From positions 1 to 64,000 of the forward strand of contig JBBELK010001102.1 in the NCBI GenBank assembly GCA_037783545.1: 64,000 nucleotides of DNA. Reading direction: 5' to 3'. A model generated the notes under the pieces. It was not told the origin of the DNA. It saw only the letters and a program-made list of their open reading frames with translations, and did not search any database. The stretch is from Henricia sp. BOLD:AAB3569 (taxonomy: Eukaryota; Echinodermata; Asteroidea; Spinulosida; Echinasteridae). Made by a program: the position numbers and the translations under genes. The first letter of the stretch is position 1. The number at the start of each line of letters is the position of its first letter. Shown here one piece after another: positions 1 through 15,000 of this stretch.

Positions 1-3000
1 CCCAGTTTGGGACGGGATTTTGGTCAAAGTGTGGTCCAAACGTCGGCAAATTTGGAGGTCGAAAAATTTTCCGACGAACTTCAAATTTTGCATGCTCCTA
101 ACACTCTATATTGCGCACTTGTCCTAAAAAATTGACAGACTTTCGCCGGGAAATTGCAGAGAAATTTCAAAGTATAGGAAAAAAAGGGGTTGGGGCTTCC
201 TGGATGCTCCCGCAACCTGTGGCTGTCTGTACACACCTCTTTGGTGTACTCCTGACTCGTGCGCATGCTCAGTACTTCCGACTGTCGTAGATACGGCCCA
301 GTTTGGGACGGGATTTTGGTCAAAGTGTGGTCCAAACGTCGGCAAATTTGGAGGTCGAAAAATTTTCCGACGAACTTCAAATTTTGCATGCTCCTAACAC
401 TCTATATTGCGCACTTGTCCTAAAAAATTGACAGACTTTCGCCGGGAAATTGCAGAGAAATTTCAAAGTATAGGAAAAAAAGGGGTTGGGGCTTCCTGGA
501 TGCTCCCGCAACCTGTGGCTGTCTGTACACACCTCTTTGGTGTACTCCTGACTCGTGCGCATGCTCAGTACTTCCGACTGTCGTAGATACGGCCCAGTTT
601 GGGACGGGATTTTGGTCAAAGTGTGGTCCAAACGTCGGCAAATTTGGAGGTCGAAAAATTTTCCGACGAACTTCAAATTTTGCATGCTCCTAACACTCTA
701 TATTGCGCACTTGTCCTAAAAAATTGACAGACTTTCGCCGGGAAATTGCAGAGAAATTTCAAAGTATAGGAAAAAAAGGGGTTGGGGCTTCCTGGATGCT
801 CCCGCAACCTGTGGCTGTCTGTACACACCTCTTTGGTGTACTCCTGACTCGTGCGCATGCTCAGTACTTCCGACTGTCGTAGATACGGCCCAGTTTGGGA
901 CGGGATTTTGGTCAAAGTGTGGTCCAAACGTCGGCAAATTTGGAGGTCGAAAAATTTTCCGACGAACTTCAAATTTTGCATGCTCCTAACACTCTATATT
1001 GCGCACTTGTCCTAAAAAATTGACAGACTTTCGCCGGGAAATTGCAGAGAAATTTCAAAGTATAGGAAAAAAAGGGGTTGGGGCTTCCTGGATGCTCCCG
1101 CAACCTGTGGCTGTCTGTACACACCTCTTTGGTGTACTCCTGACTCGTGCGCATGCTCAGTACTTCCGACTGTCGTAGATACGGCCCAGTTTGGGACGGG
1201 ATTTTGGTCAAAGTGTGGTCCAAACGTCGGCAAATTTGGAGGTCGAAAAATTTTCCGACGAACTTCAAATTTTGCATGCTCCTAACACTCTATATTGCGC
1301 ACTTGTCCTAAAAAATTGACAGACTTTCGCCGGGAAATTGCAGAGAAATTTCAAAGTATAGGAAAAAAAGGGGTTGGGGCTTCCTGGATGCTCCCGCAAC
1401 CTGTGGCTGTCTGTACACACCTCTTTGGTGTACTCCTGACTCGTGCGCATGCTCAGTACTTCCGACTGTCGTAGATACGGCCCAGTTTGGGACGGGATTT
1501 TGGTCAAAGTGTGGTCCAAACGTCGGCAAATTTGGAGGTCGAAAAATTTTCCGACGAACTTCAAATTTTGCATGCTCCTAACACTCTATATTGCGCACTT
1601 GTCCTAAAAAATTGACAGACTTTCGCCGGGAAATTGCAGAGAAATTTCAAAGTATAGGAAAAAAAGGGGTTGGGGCTTCCTGGATGCTCCCGCAACCTGT
1701 GGCTGTCTGTACACACCTCTTTGGTGTACTCCTGACTCGTGCGCATGCTCAGTACTTCCGACTGTCGTAGATACGGCCCAGTTTGGGACGGGATTTTGGT
1801 CAAAGTGTGGTCCAAACGTCGGCAATTTGGAGGTCGAAAAATTTTCCGACGAACTTCAAATTTTGCATGCTCCTAACACTCTATATTGCGCACTTGTCCT
1901 AAAAAATTGACAGACTTTCGCCGGGAAATTGCAGAGAAATTTCAAAGTATAGGAAAAAAAGGGGTTGGGGCTTCCTGGATGCTCCCGCAACCTGTGGCTG
2001 TCTGTACACACCTCTTTGGTGTACTCCTGACTCGTGCGCATGCTCAGTACTTCCGACTGTCGTAGATACGGCCCAGTTTGGGACGGGATTTTGGTCAAAG
2101 TGTGGTCCAAACGTCGGCAAATTTGGAGGTCGAAAAATTTTCCGACGAACTTCAAATTTTGCATGCTCCTAACACTCTATATTGCGCACTTTGTCCTAAA
2201 AAATTGACAGACTTTCGCCGGGAAATTGCAGAGAAATTTCAAAGTATAGGAAAAAAAGGGGTTGGGGCTTCCTGGATGCTCCCGCAACCTGTGGCTGTCT
2301 GTACACACCTCTTTGGTGTACTCCTGACTCGTGCGCATGCTCAGTACTTCCGACTGTCGTAGATACGGCCCAGTTTGGGACGGGATTTTGGTCAAAGTGT
2401 GGTCCAAACGTCGGCAAATTTGGAGGTCGAAAAATTTTCCGACGAACTTCAAATTTTGCATGCTCCTAACACTCTATATTGCGCACTTGTCCTAAAAAAT
2501 TGACAGACTTTCGCCGGGAAATTGCAGAGAAATTTCAAAGTATAGGAAAAAAAGGGGTTGGGGCTTCCTGGATGCTCCCGCAACCTGTGGCTGTCTGTAC
2601 ACACCTCTTTGGTGTACTCCTGACTCGTGCGCATGCTCAGTACTTCCGACTGTCGTAGATACGGCCCAGTTTGGGACGGGATTTTGGTCAAAGTGTGGTC
2701 CAAACGTCGGCAAATTTGGAGGTCGAAAAATTTTCCGACGAACTTCAAATTTTGCATGCTCCTAACACTCTATATTGCGCACTTGTCCTAAAAAATTGAC
2801 AGACTTTCGCCGGGAAATTGCAGAGAAATTTCAAAGTATAGGAAAAAAAGGGGTTGGGGCTTCCTGGATGCTCCCGCAACCTGTGGCTGTCTGTACACAC
2901 CTCTTTGGTGTACTCCTGACTCGTGCGCATGCTCAGTACTTCCGACTGTCGTAGATACGGCCCAGTTTGGGACGGGATTTTGGTCAAAGTGTGGTCCAAA

Positions 3001-6000
3001 CGTCGGCAAATTTGGAGGTCGAAAAATTTTCCGACGAACTTCAAATTTTGCATGCTCCTAACACTCTATATTGCGCACTTGTCCTAAAAAATTGACAGAC
3101 TTTCGCCGGGAAATTGCAGAGAAATTTCAAAGTATAGGAAAAAAAGGGGTTGGGGCTTCCTGGATGCTCCCGCAACCTGTGGCTGTCTGTACACACCTCT
3201 TTGGTGTACTCCTGACTCGTGCGCATGCTCAGTACTTCCGACTGTCGTAGATACGGCCCAGTTTGGGACGGGATTTTGGTCAAAGTGTGGTCCAAACGTC
3301 GGCAAATTTGGAGGTCGAAAAATTTTCCGACGAACTTCAAATTTTGCATGCTCCTAACACTCTATATTGCGCACTTGTCCTAAAAAATTGACAGACTTTC
3401 GCCGGGAAATTGCAGAGAAATTTCAAAGTATAGGAAAAAAAGGGGTTGGGGCTTCCTGGATGCTCCCGCAACCTGTGGCTGTCTGTACACACCTCTTTGG
3501 TGTACTCCTGACTCGTGCGCATGCTCAGTACTTCCGACTGTCGTAGATACGGCCCAGTTTGGGACGGGATTTTGGTCAAAGTGTGGTCCAAACGTCGGCA
3601 AATTTGGAGGTCGAAAAATTTTCCGACGAACTTCAAATTTTGCATGCTCCTAACACTCTATATTGCGCACTTGTCCTAAAAAATTGACAGACTTTCGCCG
3701 GGAAATTGCAGAGAAATTTCAAAGTATAGGAAAAAAAGGGGTTGGGGCTTCCTGGATGCTCCCGCAACCTGTGGCTGTCTGTACACACCTCTTTGGTGTA
3801 CTCCTGACTCGTGCGCATGCTCAGTACTTCCGACTGTCGTAGATACGGCCCAGTTTGGGACGGGATTTTGGTCAAAGTGTGGTCCAAACGTCGGCAAATT
3901 TGGAGGTCGAAAAATTTTCCGACGAACTTCAAATTTTGCATGCTCCTAACACTCTATATTGCGCACTTGTCCTAAAAAATTGACAGACTTTCGCCGGGAA
4001 ATTGCAGAGAAATTTCAAAGTATAGGAAAAAAAGGGGTTGGGGCTTCCTGGATGCTCCCGCAACCTGTGGCTGTCTGTACACACCTCTTTGGTGTACTCC
4101 TGACTCGTGCGCATGCTCAGTACTTCCGACTGTCGTAGATACGGCCCAGTTTGGGACGGGATTTTGGTCAAAGTGTGGTCCAAACGTCGGCAAATTTGGA
4201 GGTCGAAAAATTTTCCGACGAACTTCAAATTTTGCATGCTCCTAACACTCTATATTGCGCACTTGTCCTAAAAAATTGACAGACTTTCGCCGGGAAATTG
4301 CAGAGAAATTTCAAAGTATAGGAAAAAAAGGGGTTGGGGCTTCCTGGATGCTCCCGCAACCTGTGGCTGTCTGTACACACCTCTTTGGTGTACTCCTGAC
4401 TCGTGCGCATGCTCAGTACTTCCGACTGTCGTAGATACGGCCCAGTTTGGGACGGGATTTTGGTCAAAGTGTGGTCCAAACGTCGGCAAATTTGGAGGTC
4501 GAAAAATTTTCCGACGAACTTCAAATTTTGCATGCTCCTAACACTCTATATTGCGCACTTGTCCTAAAAAATTGACAGACTTTCGCCGGGAAATTGCAGA
4601 GAAATTTCAAAGTATAGGAAAAAAAGGGGTTGGGGCTTCCTGGATGCTCCCGCAACCTGTGGCTGTCTGTACACACCTCTTTGGTGTACTCCTGACTCGT
4701 GCGCATGCTCAGTACTTCCGACTGTCGTAGATACGGCCCAGTTTGGGACGGGATTTTGGTCAAAGTGTGGTCCAAACGTCGGCAAATTTGGAGGTCGAAA
4801 AATTTTCCGACGAACTTCAAATTTTGCATGCTCCTAACACTCTATATTGCGCACTTGTCCTAAAAAATTGACAGACTTTCGCCGGGAAATTGCAGAGAAA
4901 TTTCAAAGTATAGGAAAAAAAGGGGTTGGGGCTTCCTGGATGCTCCCGCAACCTGTGGCTGTCTGTACACACCTCTTTGGTGTACTCCTGACTCGTGCGC
5001 ATGCTCAGTACTTCCGACTGTCGTAGATACGGCCCAGTTTGGGACGGGATTTTGGTCAAAGTGTGGTCCAAACGTCGGCAAATTTGGAGGTCGAAAAATT
5101 TTCCGACGAACTTCAAATTTTGCATGCTCCTAACACTCTATATTGCGCACTTGTCCTAAAAAATTGACAGACTTTCGCCGGGAAATTGCAGAGAAATTTC
5201 AAAGTATAGGAAAAAAAGGGGTTGGGGCTTCCTGGATGCTCCCGCAACCTGTGGCTGTCTGTACACACCTCTTTGGTGTACTCCTGACTCGTGCGCATGC
5301 TCAGTACTTCCGACTGTCGTAGATACGGCCCAGTTTGGGACGGGATTTTGGTCAAAGTGTGGTCCAAACGTCGGCAAATTTGGAGGTCGAAAAATTTTCC
5401 GACGAACTTCAAATTTTGCATGCTCCTAACACTCTATATTGCGCACTTGTCCTAAAAAATTGACAGACTTTCGCCGGGAAATTGCAGAGAAATTTCAAAG
5501 TATAGGAAAAAAAGGGGTTGGGGCTTCCTGGATGCTCCCGCAACCTGTGGCTGTCTGTACACACCTCTTTGGTGTACTCCTGACTCGTGCGCATGCTCAG
5601 TACTTCCGACTGTCGTAGATACGGCCCAGTTTGGGACGGGATTTTGGTCAAAGTGTGGTCCAAACGTCGGCAAATTTGGAGGTCGAAAAATTTTCCGACG
5701 AACTTCAAATTTTGCATGCTCCTAACACTCTATATTGCGCACTTGTCCTAAAAAATTGACAGACTTTCGCCGGGAAATTGCAGAGAAATTTCAAAGTATA
5801 GGAAAAAAAGGGGTTGGGGCTTCCTGGATGCTCCCGCAACCTGTGGCTGTCTGTACACACCTCTTTGGTGTACTCCTGACTCGTGCGCATGCTCAGTACT
5901 TCCGACTGTCGTAGATACGGCCCAGTTTGGGACGGGATTTTGGTCAAAGTGTGGTCCAAACGTCGGCAAATTTGGAGGTCGAAAAATTTTCCGACGAACT

Positions 6001-9000
6001 TCAAATTTTGCATGCTCCTAACACTCTATATTGCGCACTTGTCCTAAAAAATTGACAGACTTTCGCCGGGAAATTGCAGAGAAATTTCAAAGTATAGGAA
6101 AAAAAGGGGTTGGGGCTTCCTGGATGCTCCCGCAACCTGTGGCTGTCTGTACACACCTCTTTGGTGTACTCCTGACTCGTGCGCATGCTCAGTACTTCCG
6201 ACTGTCGTAGATACGGCCCAGTTTGGGACGGGATTTTGGTCAAAGTGTGGTCCAAACGTCGGCAAATTTGGAGGTCGAAAAATTTTCCGACGAACTTCAA
6301 ATTTTGCATGCTCCTAACACTCTATATTGCGCACTTGTCCTAAAAAATTGACAGACTTTCGCCGGGAAATTGCAGAGAAATTTCAAAGTATAGGAAAAAA
6401 AGGGGTTGGGGCTTCCTGGATGCTCCCGCAACCTGTGGCTGTCTGTACACACCTCTTTGGTGTACTCCTGACTCGTGCGCATGCTCAGTACTTCCGACTG
6501 TCGTAGATACGGCCCAGTTTGGGACGGGATTTTGGTCAAAGTGTGGTCCAAACGTCGGCAAATTTGGAGGTCGAAAAATTTTCCGACGAACTTCAAATTT
6601 TGCATGCTCCTAACACTCTATATTGCGCACTTGTCCTAAAAAATTGACAGACTTTCGCCGGGAAATTGCAGAGAAATTTCAAAGTATAGGAAAAAAAGGG
6701 GTTGGGGCTTCCTGGATGCTCCCGCAACCTGTGGCTGTCTGTACACACCTCTTTGGTGTACTCCTGACTCGTGCGCATGCTCAGTACTTCCGACTGTCGT
6801 AGATACGGCCCAGTTTGGGACGGGATTTTGGTCAAAGTGTGGTCCAAACGTCGGCAAATTTGGAGGTCGAAAAATTTTCCGACGAACTTCAAATTTTGCA
6901 TGCTCCTAACACTCTATATTGCGCACTTGTCCTAAAAAATTGACAGACTTTCGCCGGGAAATTGCAGAGAAATTTCAAAGTATAGGAAAAAAAGGGGTTG
7001 GGGCTTCCTGGATGCTCCCGCAACCTGTGGCTGTCTGTACACACCTCTTTGGTGTACTCCTGACTCGTGCGCATGCTCAGTACTTCCGACTGTCGTAGAT
7101 ACGGCCCAGTTTGGGACGGGATTTTGGTCAAAGTGTGGTCCAAACGTCGGCAAATTTGGAGGTCGAAAAATTTTCCGACGAACTTCAAATTTTGCATGCT
7201 CCTAACACTCTATATTGCGCACTTGTCCTAAAAAATTGACAGACTTTCGCCGGGAAATTGCAGAGAAATTTCAAAGTATAGGAAAAAAAGGGGTTGGGGC
7301 TTCCTGGATGCTCCCGCAACCTGTGGCTGTCTGTACACACCTCTTTGGTGTACTCCTGACTCGTGCGCATGCTCAGTACTTCCGACTGTCGTAGATACGG
7401 CCCAGTTTGGGACGGGATTTTGGTCAAAGTGTGGTCCAAACGTCGGCAAATTTGGAGGTCGAAAAATTTTCCGACGAACTTCAAATTTTGCATGCTCCTA
7501 ACACTCTATATTGCGCACTTGTCCTAAAAAATTGACAGACTTTCGCCGGGAAATTGCAGAGAAATTTCAAAGTATAGGAAAAAAAGGGGTTGGGGCTTCC
7601 TGGATGCTCCCGCAACCTGTGGCTGTCTGTACACACCTCTTTGGTGTACTCCTGACTCGTGCGCATGCTCAGTACTTCCGACTGTCGTAGATACGGCCCA
7701 GTTTGGGACGGGATTTTGGTCAAAGTGTGGTCCAAACGTCGGCAAATTTGGAGGTCGAAAAATTTTCCGACGAACTTCAAATTTTGCATGCTCCTAACAC
7801 TCTATATTGCGCACTTGTCCTAAAAAATTGACAGACTTTCGCCGGGAAATTGCAGAGAAATTTCAAAGTATAGGAAAAAAAGGGGTTGGGGCTTCCTGGA
7901 TGCTCCCGCAACCTGTGGCTGTCTGTACACACCTCTTTGGTGTACTCCTGACTCGTGCGCATGCTCAGTACTTCCGACTGTCGTAGATACGGCCCAGTTT
8001 GGGACGGGATTTTGGTCAAAGTGTGGTCCAAACGTCGGCAAATTTGGAGGTCGAAAAATTTTCCGACGAACTTCAAATTTTGCATGCTCCTAACACTCTA
8101 TATTGCGCACTTGTCCTAAAAAATTGACAGACTTTCGCCGGGAAATTGCAGAGAAATTTCAAAGTATAGGAAAAAAAGGGGTTGGGGCTTCCTGGATGCT
8201 CCCGCAACCTGTGGCTGTCTGTACACACCTCTTTGGTGTACTCCTGACTCGTGCGCATGCTCAGTACTTCCGACTGTCGTAGATACGGCCCAGTTTGGGA
8301 CGGGATTTTGGTCAAAGTGTGGTCCAAACGTCGGCAAATTTGGAGGTCGAAAAATTTTCCGACGAACTTCAAATTTTGCATGCTCCTAACACTCTATATT
8401 GCGCACTTGTCCTAAAAAATTGACAGACTTTCGCCGGGAAATTGCAGAGAAATTTCAAAGTATAGGAAAAAAAGGGGTTGGGGCTTCCTGGATGCTCCCG
8501 CAACCTGTGGCTGTCTGTACACACCTCTTTGGTGTACTCCTGACTCGTGCGCATGCTCAGTACTTCCGACTGTCGTAGATACGGCCCAGTTTGGGACGGG
8601 ATTTTGGTCAAAGTGTGGTCCAAACGTCGGCAAATTTGGAGGTCGAAAAATTTTCCGACGAACTTCAAATTTTGCATGCTCCTAACACTCTATATTGCGC
8701 ACTTGTCCTAAAAAATTGACAGACTTTCGCCGGGAAATTGCAGAGAAATTTCAAAGTATAGGAAAAAAAGGGGTTGGGGCTTCCTGGATGCTCCCGCAAC
8801 CTGTGGCTGTCTGTACACACCTCTTTGGTGTACTCCTGACTCGTGCGCATGCTCAGTACTTCCGACTGTCGTAGATACGGCCCAGTTTGGGACGGGATTT
8901 TGGTCAAAGTGTGGTCCAAACGTCGGCAAATTTGGAGGTCGAAAAATTTTCCGACGAACTTCAAATTTTGCATGCTCCTAACACTCTATATTGCGCACTT

Positions 9001-12000
9001 GTCCTAAAAAATTGACAGACTTTCGCCGGGAAATTGCAGAGAAATTTCAAAGTATAGGAAAAAAAGGGGTTGGGGCTTCCTGGATGCTCCCGCAACCTGT
9101 GGCTGTCTGTACACACCTCTTTGGTGTACTCCTGACTCGTGCGCATGCTCAGTACTTCCGACTGTCGTAGATACGGCCCAGTTTGGGACGGGATTTTGGT
9201 CAAAGTGTGGTCCAAACGTCGGCAAATTTGGAGGTCGAAAAATTTTCCGACGAACTTCAAATTTTGCATGCTCCTAACACTCTATATTGCGCACTTGTCC
9301 TAAAAAATTGACAGACTTTCGCCGGGAAATTGCAGAGAAATTTCAAAGTATAGGAAAAAAAGGGGTTGGGGCTTCCTGGATGCTCCCGCAACCTGTGGCT
9401 GTCTGTACACACCTCTTTGGTGTACTCCTGACTCGTGCGCATGCTCAGTACTTCCGACTGTCGTAGATACGGCCCAGTTTGGGACGGGATTTTGGTCAAA
9501 GTGTGGTCCAAACGTCGGCAAATTTGGAGGTCGAAAAATTTTCCGACGAACTTCAAATTTTGCATGCTCCTAACACTCTATATTGCGCACTTGTCCTAAA
9601 AAATTGACAGACTTTCGCCGGGAAATTGCAGAGAAATTTCAAAGTATAGGAAAAAAAGGGGTTGGGGCTTCCTGGATGCTCCCGCAACCTGTGGCTGTCT
9701 GTACACACCTCTTTGGTGTACTCCTGACTCGTGCGCATGCTCAGTACTTCCGACTGTCGTAGATACGGCCCAGTTTGGGACGGGATTTTGGTCAAAGTGT
9801 GGTCCAAACGTCGGCAAATTTGGAGGTCGAAAAATTTTCCGACGAACTTCAAATTTTGCATGCTCCTAACACTCTATATTGCGCACTTGTCCTAAAAAAT
9901 TGACAGACTTTCGCCGGGAAATTGCAGAGAAATTTCAAAGTATAGGAAAAAAAGGGGTTGGGGCTTCCTGGATGCTCCCGCAACCTGTGGCTGTCTGTAC
10001 ACACCTCTTTGGTGTACTCCTGACTCGTGCGCATGCTCAGTACTTCCGACTGTCGTAGATACGGCCCAGTTTGGGACGGGATTTTGGTCAAAGTGTGGTC
10101 CAAACGTCGGCAAATTTGGAGGTCGAAAAATTTTCCGACGAACTTCAAATTTTGCATGCTCCTAACACTCTATATTGCGCACTTGTCCTAAAAAATTGAC
10201 AGACTTTCGCCGGGAAATTGCAGAGAAATTTCAAAGTATAGGAAAAAAAGGGGTTGGGGCTTCCTGGATGCTCCCGCAACCTGTGGCTGTCTGTACACAC
10301 CTCTTTGGTGTACTCCTGACTCGTGCGCATGCTCAGTACTTCCGACTGTCGTAGATACGGCCCAGTTTGGGACGGGATTTTGGTCAAAGTGTGGTCCAAA
10401 CGTCGGCAAATTTGGAGGTCGAAAAATTTTCCGACGAACTTCAAATTTTGCATGCTCCTAACACTCTATATTGCGCACTTGTCCTAAAAAATTGACAGAC
10501 TTTCGCCGGGAAATTGCAGAGAAATTTCAAAGTATAGGAAAAAAAGGGGTTGGGGCTTCCTGGATGCTCCCGCAACCTGTGGCTGTCTGTACACACCTCT
10601 TTGGTGTACTCCTGACTCGTGCGCATGCTCAGTACTTCCGACTGTCGTAGATACGGCCCAGTTTGGGACGGGATTTTGGTCAAAGTGTGGTCCAAACGTC
10701 GGCAAATTTGGAGGTCGAAAAATTTTCCGACGAACTTCAAATTTTGCATGCTCCTAACACTCTATATTGCGCACTTGTCCTAAAAAATTGACAGACTTTC
10801 GCCGGGAAATTGCAGAGAAATTTCAAAGTATAGGAAAAAAAGGGGTTGGGGCTTCCTGGATGCTCCCGCAACCTGTGGCTGTCTGTACACACCTCTTTGG
10901 TGTACTCCTGACTCGTGCGCATGCTCAGTACTTCCGACTGTCGTAGATACGGCCCAGTTTGGGACGGGATTTTGGTCAAAGTGTGGTCCAAACGTCGGCA
11001 AATTTGGAGGTCGAAAAATTTTCCGACGAACTTCAAATTTTGCATGCTCCTAACACTCTATATTGCGCACTTGTCCTAAAAAATTGACAGACTTTCGCCG
11101 GGAAATTGCAGAGAAATTTCAAAGTATAGGAAAAAAAGGGGTTGGGGCTTCCTGGATGCTCCCGCAACCTGTGGCTGTCTGTACACACCTCTTTGGTGTA
11201 CTCCTGACTCGTGCGCATGCTCAGTACTTCCGACTGTCGTAGATACGGCCCAGTTTGGGACGGGATTTTGGTCAAAGTGTGGTCCAAACGTCGGCAAATT
11301 TGGAGGTCGAAAAATTTTCCGACGAACTTCAAATTTTGCATGCTCCTAACACTCTATATTGCGCACTTGTCCTAAAAAATTGACAGACTTTCGCCGGGAA
11401 ATTGCAGAGAAATTTCAAAGTATAGGAAAAAAAGGGGTTGGGGCTTCCTGGATGCTCCCGCAACCTGTGGCTGTCTGTACACACCTCTTTGGTGTACTCC
11501 TGACTCGTGCGCATGCTCAGTACTTCCGACTGTCGTAGATACGGCCCAGTTTGGGACGGGATTTTGGTCAAAGTGTGGTCCAAACGTCGGCAAATTTGGA
11601 GGTCGAAAAATTTTCCGACGAACTTCAAATTTTGCATGCTCCTAACACTCTATATTGCGCACTTGTCCTAAAAAATTGACAGACTTTCGCCGGGAAATTG
11701 CAGAGAAATTTCAAAGTATAGGAAAAAAAGGGGTTGGGGCTTCCTGGATGCTCCCGCAACCTGTGGCTGTCTGTACACACCTCTTTGGTGTACTCCTGAC
11801 TCGTGCGCATGCTCAGTACTTCCGACTGTCGTAGATACGGCCCAGTTTGGGACGGGATTTTGGTCAAAGTGTGGTCCAAACGTCGGCAAATTTGGAGGTC
11901 GAAAAATTTTCCGACGAACTTCAAATTTTGCATGCTCCTAACACTCTATATTGCGCACTTGTCCTAAAAAATTGACAGACTTTCGCCGGGAAATTGCAGA

Positions 12001-15000
12001 GAAATTTCAAAGTATAGGAAAAAAAGGGGTTGGGGCTTCCTGGATGCTCCCGCAACCTGTGGCTGTCTGTACACACCTCTTTGGTGTACTCCTGACTCGT
12101 GCGCATGCTCAGTACTTCCGACTGTCGTAGATACGGCCCAGTTTGGGACGGGATTTTGGTCAAAGTGTGGTCCAAACGTCGGCAAATTTGGAGGTCGAAA
12201 AATTTTCCGACGAACTTCAAATTTTGCATGCTCCTAACACTCTATATTGCGCACTTGTCCTAAAAAATTGACAGACTTTCGCCGGGAAATTGCAGAGAAA
12301 TTTCAAAGTATAGGAAAAAAAGGGGTTGGGGCTTCCTGGATGCTCCCGCAACCTGTGGCTGTCTGTACACACCTCTTTGGTGTACTCCTGACTCGTGCGC
12401 ATGCTCAGTACTTCCGACTGTCGTAGATACGGCCCAGTTTGGGACGGGATTTTGGTCAAAGTGTGGTCCAAACGTCGGCAAATTTGGAGGTCGAAAAATT
12501 TTCCGACGAACTTCAAATTTTGCATGCTCCTAACACTCTATATTGCGCACTTGTCCTAAAAAATTGACAGACTTTCGCCGGGAAATTGCAGAGAAATTTC
12601 AAAGTATAGGAAAAAAAGGGGTTGGGGCTTCCTGGATGCTCCCGCAACCTGTGGCTGTCTGTACACACCTCTTTGGTGTACTCCTGACTCGTGCGCATGC
12701 TCAGTACTTCCGACTGTCGTAGATACGGCCCAGTTTGGGACGGGATTTTGGTCAAAGTGTGGTCCAAACGTCGGCAAATTTGGAGGTCGAAAAATTTTCC
12801 GACGAACTTCAAATTTTGCATGCTCCTAACACTCTATATTGCGCACTTGTCCTAAAAAATTGACAGACTTTCGCCGGGAAATTGCAGAGAAATTTCAAAG
12901 TATAGGAAAAAAAGGGGTTGGGGCTTCCTGGATGCTCCCGCAACCTGTGGCTGTCTGTACACACCTCTTTGGTGTACTCCTGACTCGTGCGCATGCTCAG
13001 TACTTCCGACTGTCGTAGATACGGCCCAGTTTGGGACGGGATTTTGGTCAAAGTGTGGTCCAAACGTCGGCAAATTTGGAGGTCGAAAAATTTTCCGACG
13101 AACTTCAAATTTTGCATGCTCCTAACACTCTATATTGCGCACTTGTCCTAAAAAATTGACAGACTTTCGCCGGGAAATTGCAGAGAAATTTCAAAGTATA
13201 GGAAAAAAAGGGGTTGGGGCTTCCTGGATGCTCCCGCAACCTGTGGCTGTCTGTACACACCTCTTTGGTGTACTCCTGACTCGTGCGCATGCTCAGTACT
13301 TCCGACTGTCGTAGATACGGCCCAGTTTGGGACGGGATTTTGGTCAAAGTGTGGTCCAAACGTCGGCAAATTTGGAGGTCGAAAAATTTTCCGACGAACT
13401 TCAAATTTTGCATGCTCCTAACACTCTATATTGCGCACTTGTCCTAAAAAATTGACAGACTTTCGCCGGGAAATTGCAGAGAAATTTCAAAGTATAGGAA
13501 AAAAAGGGGTTGGGGCTTCCTGGATGCTCCCGCAACCTGTGGCTGTCTGTACACACCTCTTTGGTGTACTCCTGACTCGTGCGCATGCTCAGTACTTCCG
13601 ACTGTCGTAGATACGGCCCAGTTTGGGACGGGATTTTGGTCAAAGTGTGGTCCAAACGTCGGCAAATTTGGAGGTCGAAAAATTTTCCGACGAACTTCAA
13701 ATTTTGCATGCTCCTAACACTCTATATTGCGCACTTGTCCTAAAAAATTGACAGACTTTCGCCGGGAAATTGCAGAGAAATTTCAAAGTATAGGAAAAAA
13801 AGGGGTTGGGGCTTCCTGGATGCTCCCGCAACCTGTGGCTGTCTGTACACACCTCTTTGGTGTACTCCTGACTCGTGCGCATGCTCAGTACTTCCGACTG
13901 TCGTAGATACGGCCCAGTTTGGGACGGGATTTTGGTCAAAGTGTGGTCCAAACGTCGGCAAATTTGGAGGTCGAAAAATTTTCCGACGAACTTCAAATTT
14001 TGCATGCTCCTAACACTCTATATTGCGCACTTGTCCTAAAAAATTGACAGACTTTCGCCGGGAAATTGCAGAGAAATTTCAAAGTATAGGAAAAAAAGGG
14101 GTTGGGGCTTCCTGGATGCTCCCGCAACCTGTGGCTGTCTGTACACACCTCTTTGGTGTACTCCTGACTCGTGCGCATGCTCAGTACTTCCGACTGTCGT
14201 AGATACGGCCCAGTTTGGGACGGGATTTTGGTCAAAGTGTGGTCCAAACGTCGGCAAATTTGGAGGTCGAAAAATTTTCCGACGAACTTCAAATTTTGCA
14301 TGCTCCTAACACTCTATATTGCGCACTTGTCCTAAAAAATTGACAGACTTTCGCCGGGAAATTGCAGAGAAATTTCAAAGTATAGGAAAAAAAGGGGTTG
14401 GGGCTTCCTGGATGCTCCCGCAACCTGTGGCTGTCTGTACACACCTCTTTGGTGTACTCCTGACTCGTGCGCATGCTCAGTACTTCCGACTGTCGTAGAT
14501 ACGGCCCAGTTTGGGACGGGATTTTGGTCAAAGTGTGGTCCAAACGTCGGCAAATTTGGAGGTCGAAAAATTTTCCGACGAACTTCAAATTTTGCATGCT
14601 CCTAACACTCTATATTGCGCACTTGTCCTAAAAAATTGACAGACTTTCGCCGGGAAATTGCAGAGAAATTTCAAAGTATAGGAAAAAAAGGGGTTGGGGC
14701 TTCCTGGATGCTCCCGCAACCTGTGGCTGTCTGTACACACCTCTTTGGTGTACTCCTGACTCGTGCGCATGCTCAGTACTTCCGACTGTCGTAGATACGG
14801 CCCAGTTTGGGACGGGATTTTGGTCAAAGTGTGGTCCAAACGTCGGCAAATTTGGAGGTCGAAAAATTTTCCGACGAACTTCAAATTTTGCATGCTCCTA
14901 ACACTCTATATTGCGCACTTGTCCTAAAAAATTGACAGACTTTCGCCGGGAAATTGCAGAGAAATTTCAAAGTATAGGAAAAAAAGGGGTTGGGGCTTCC

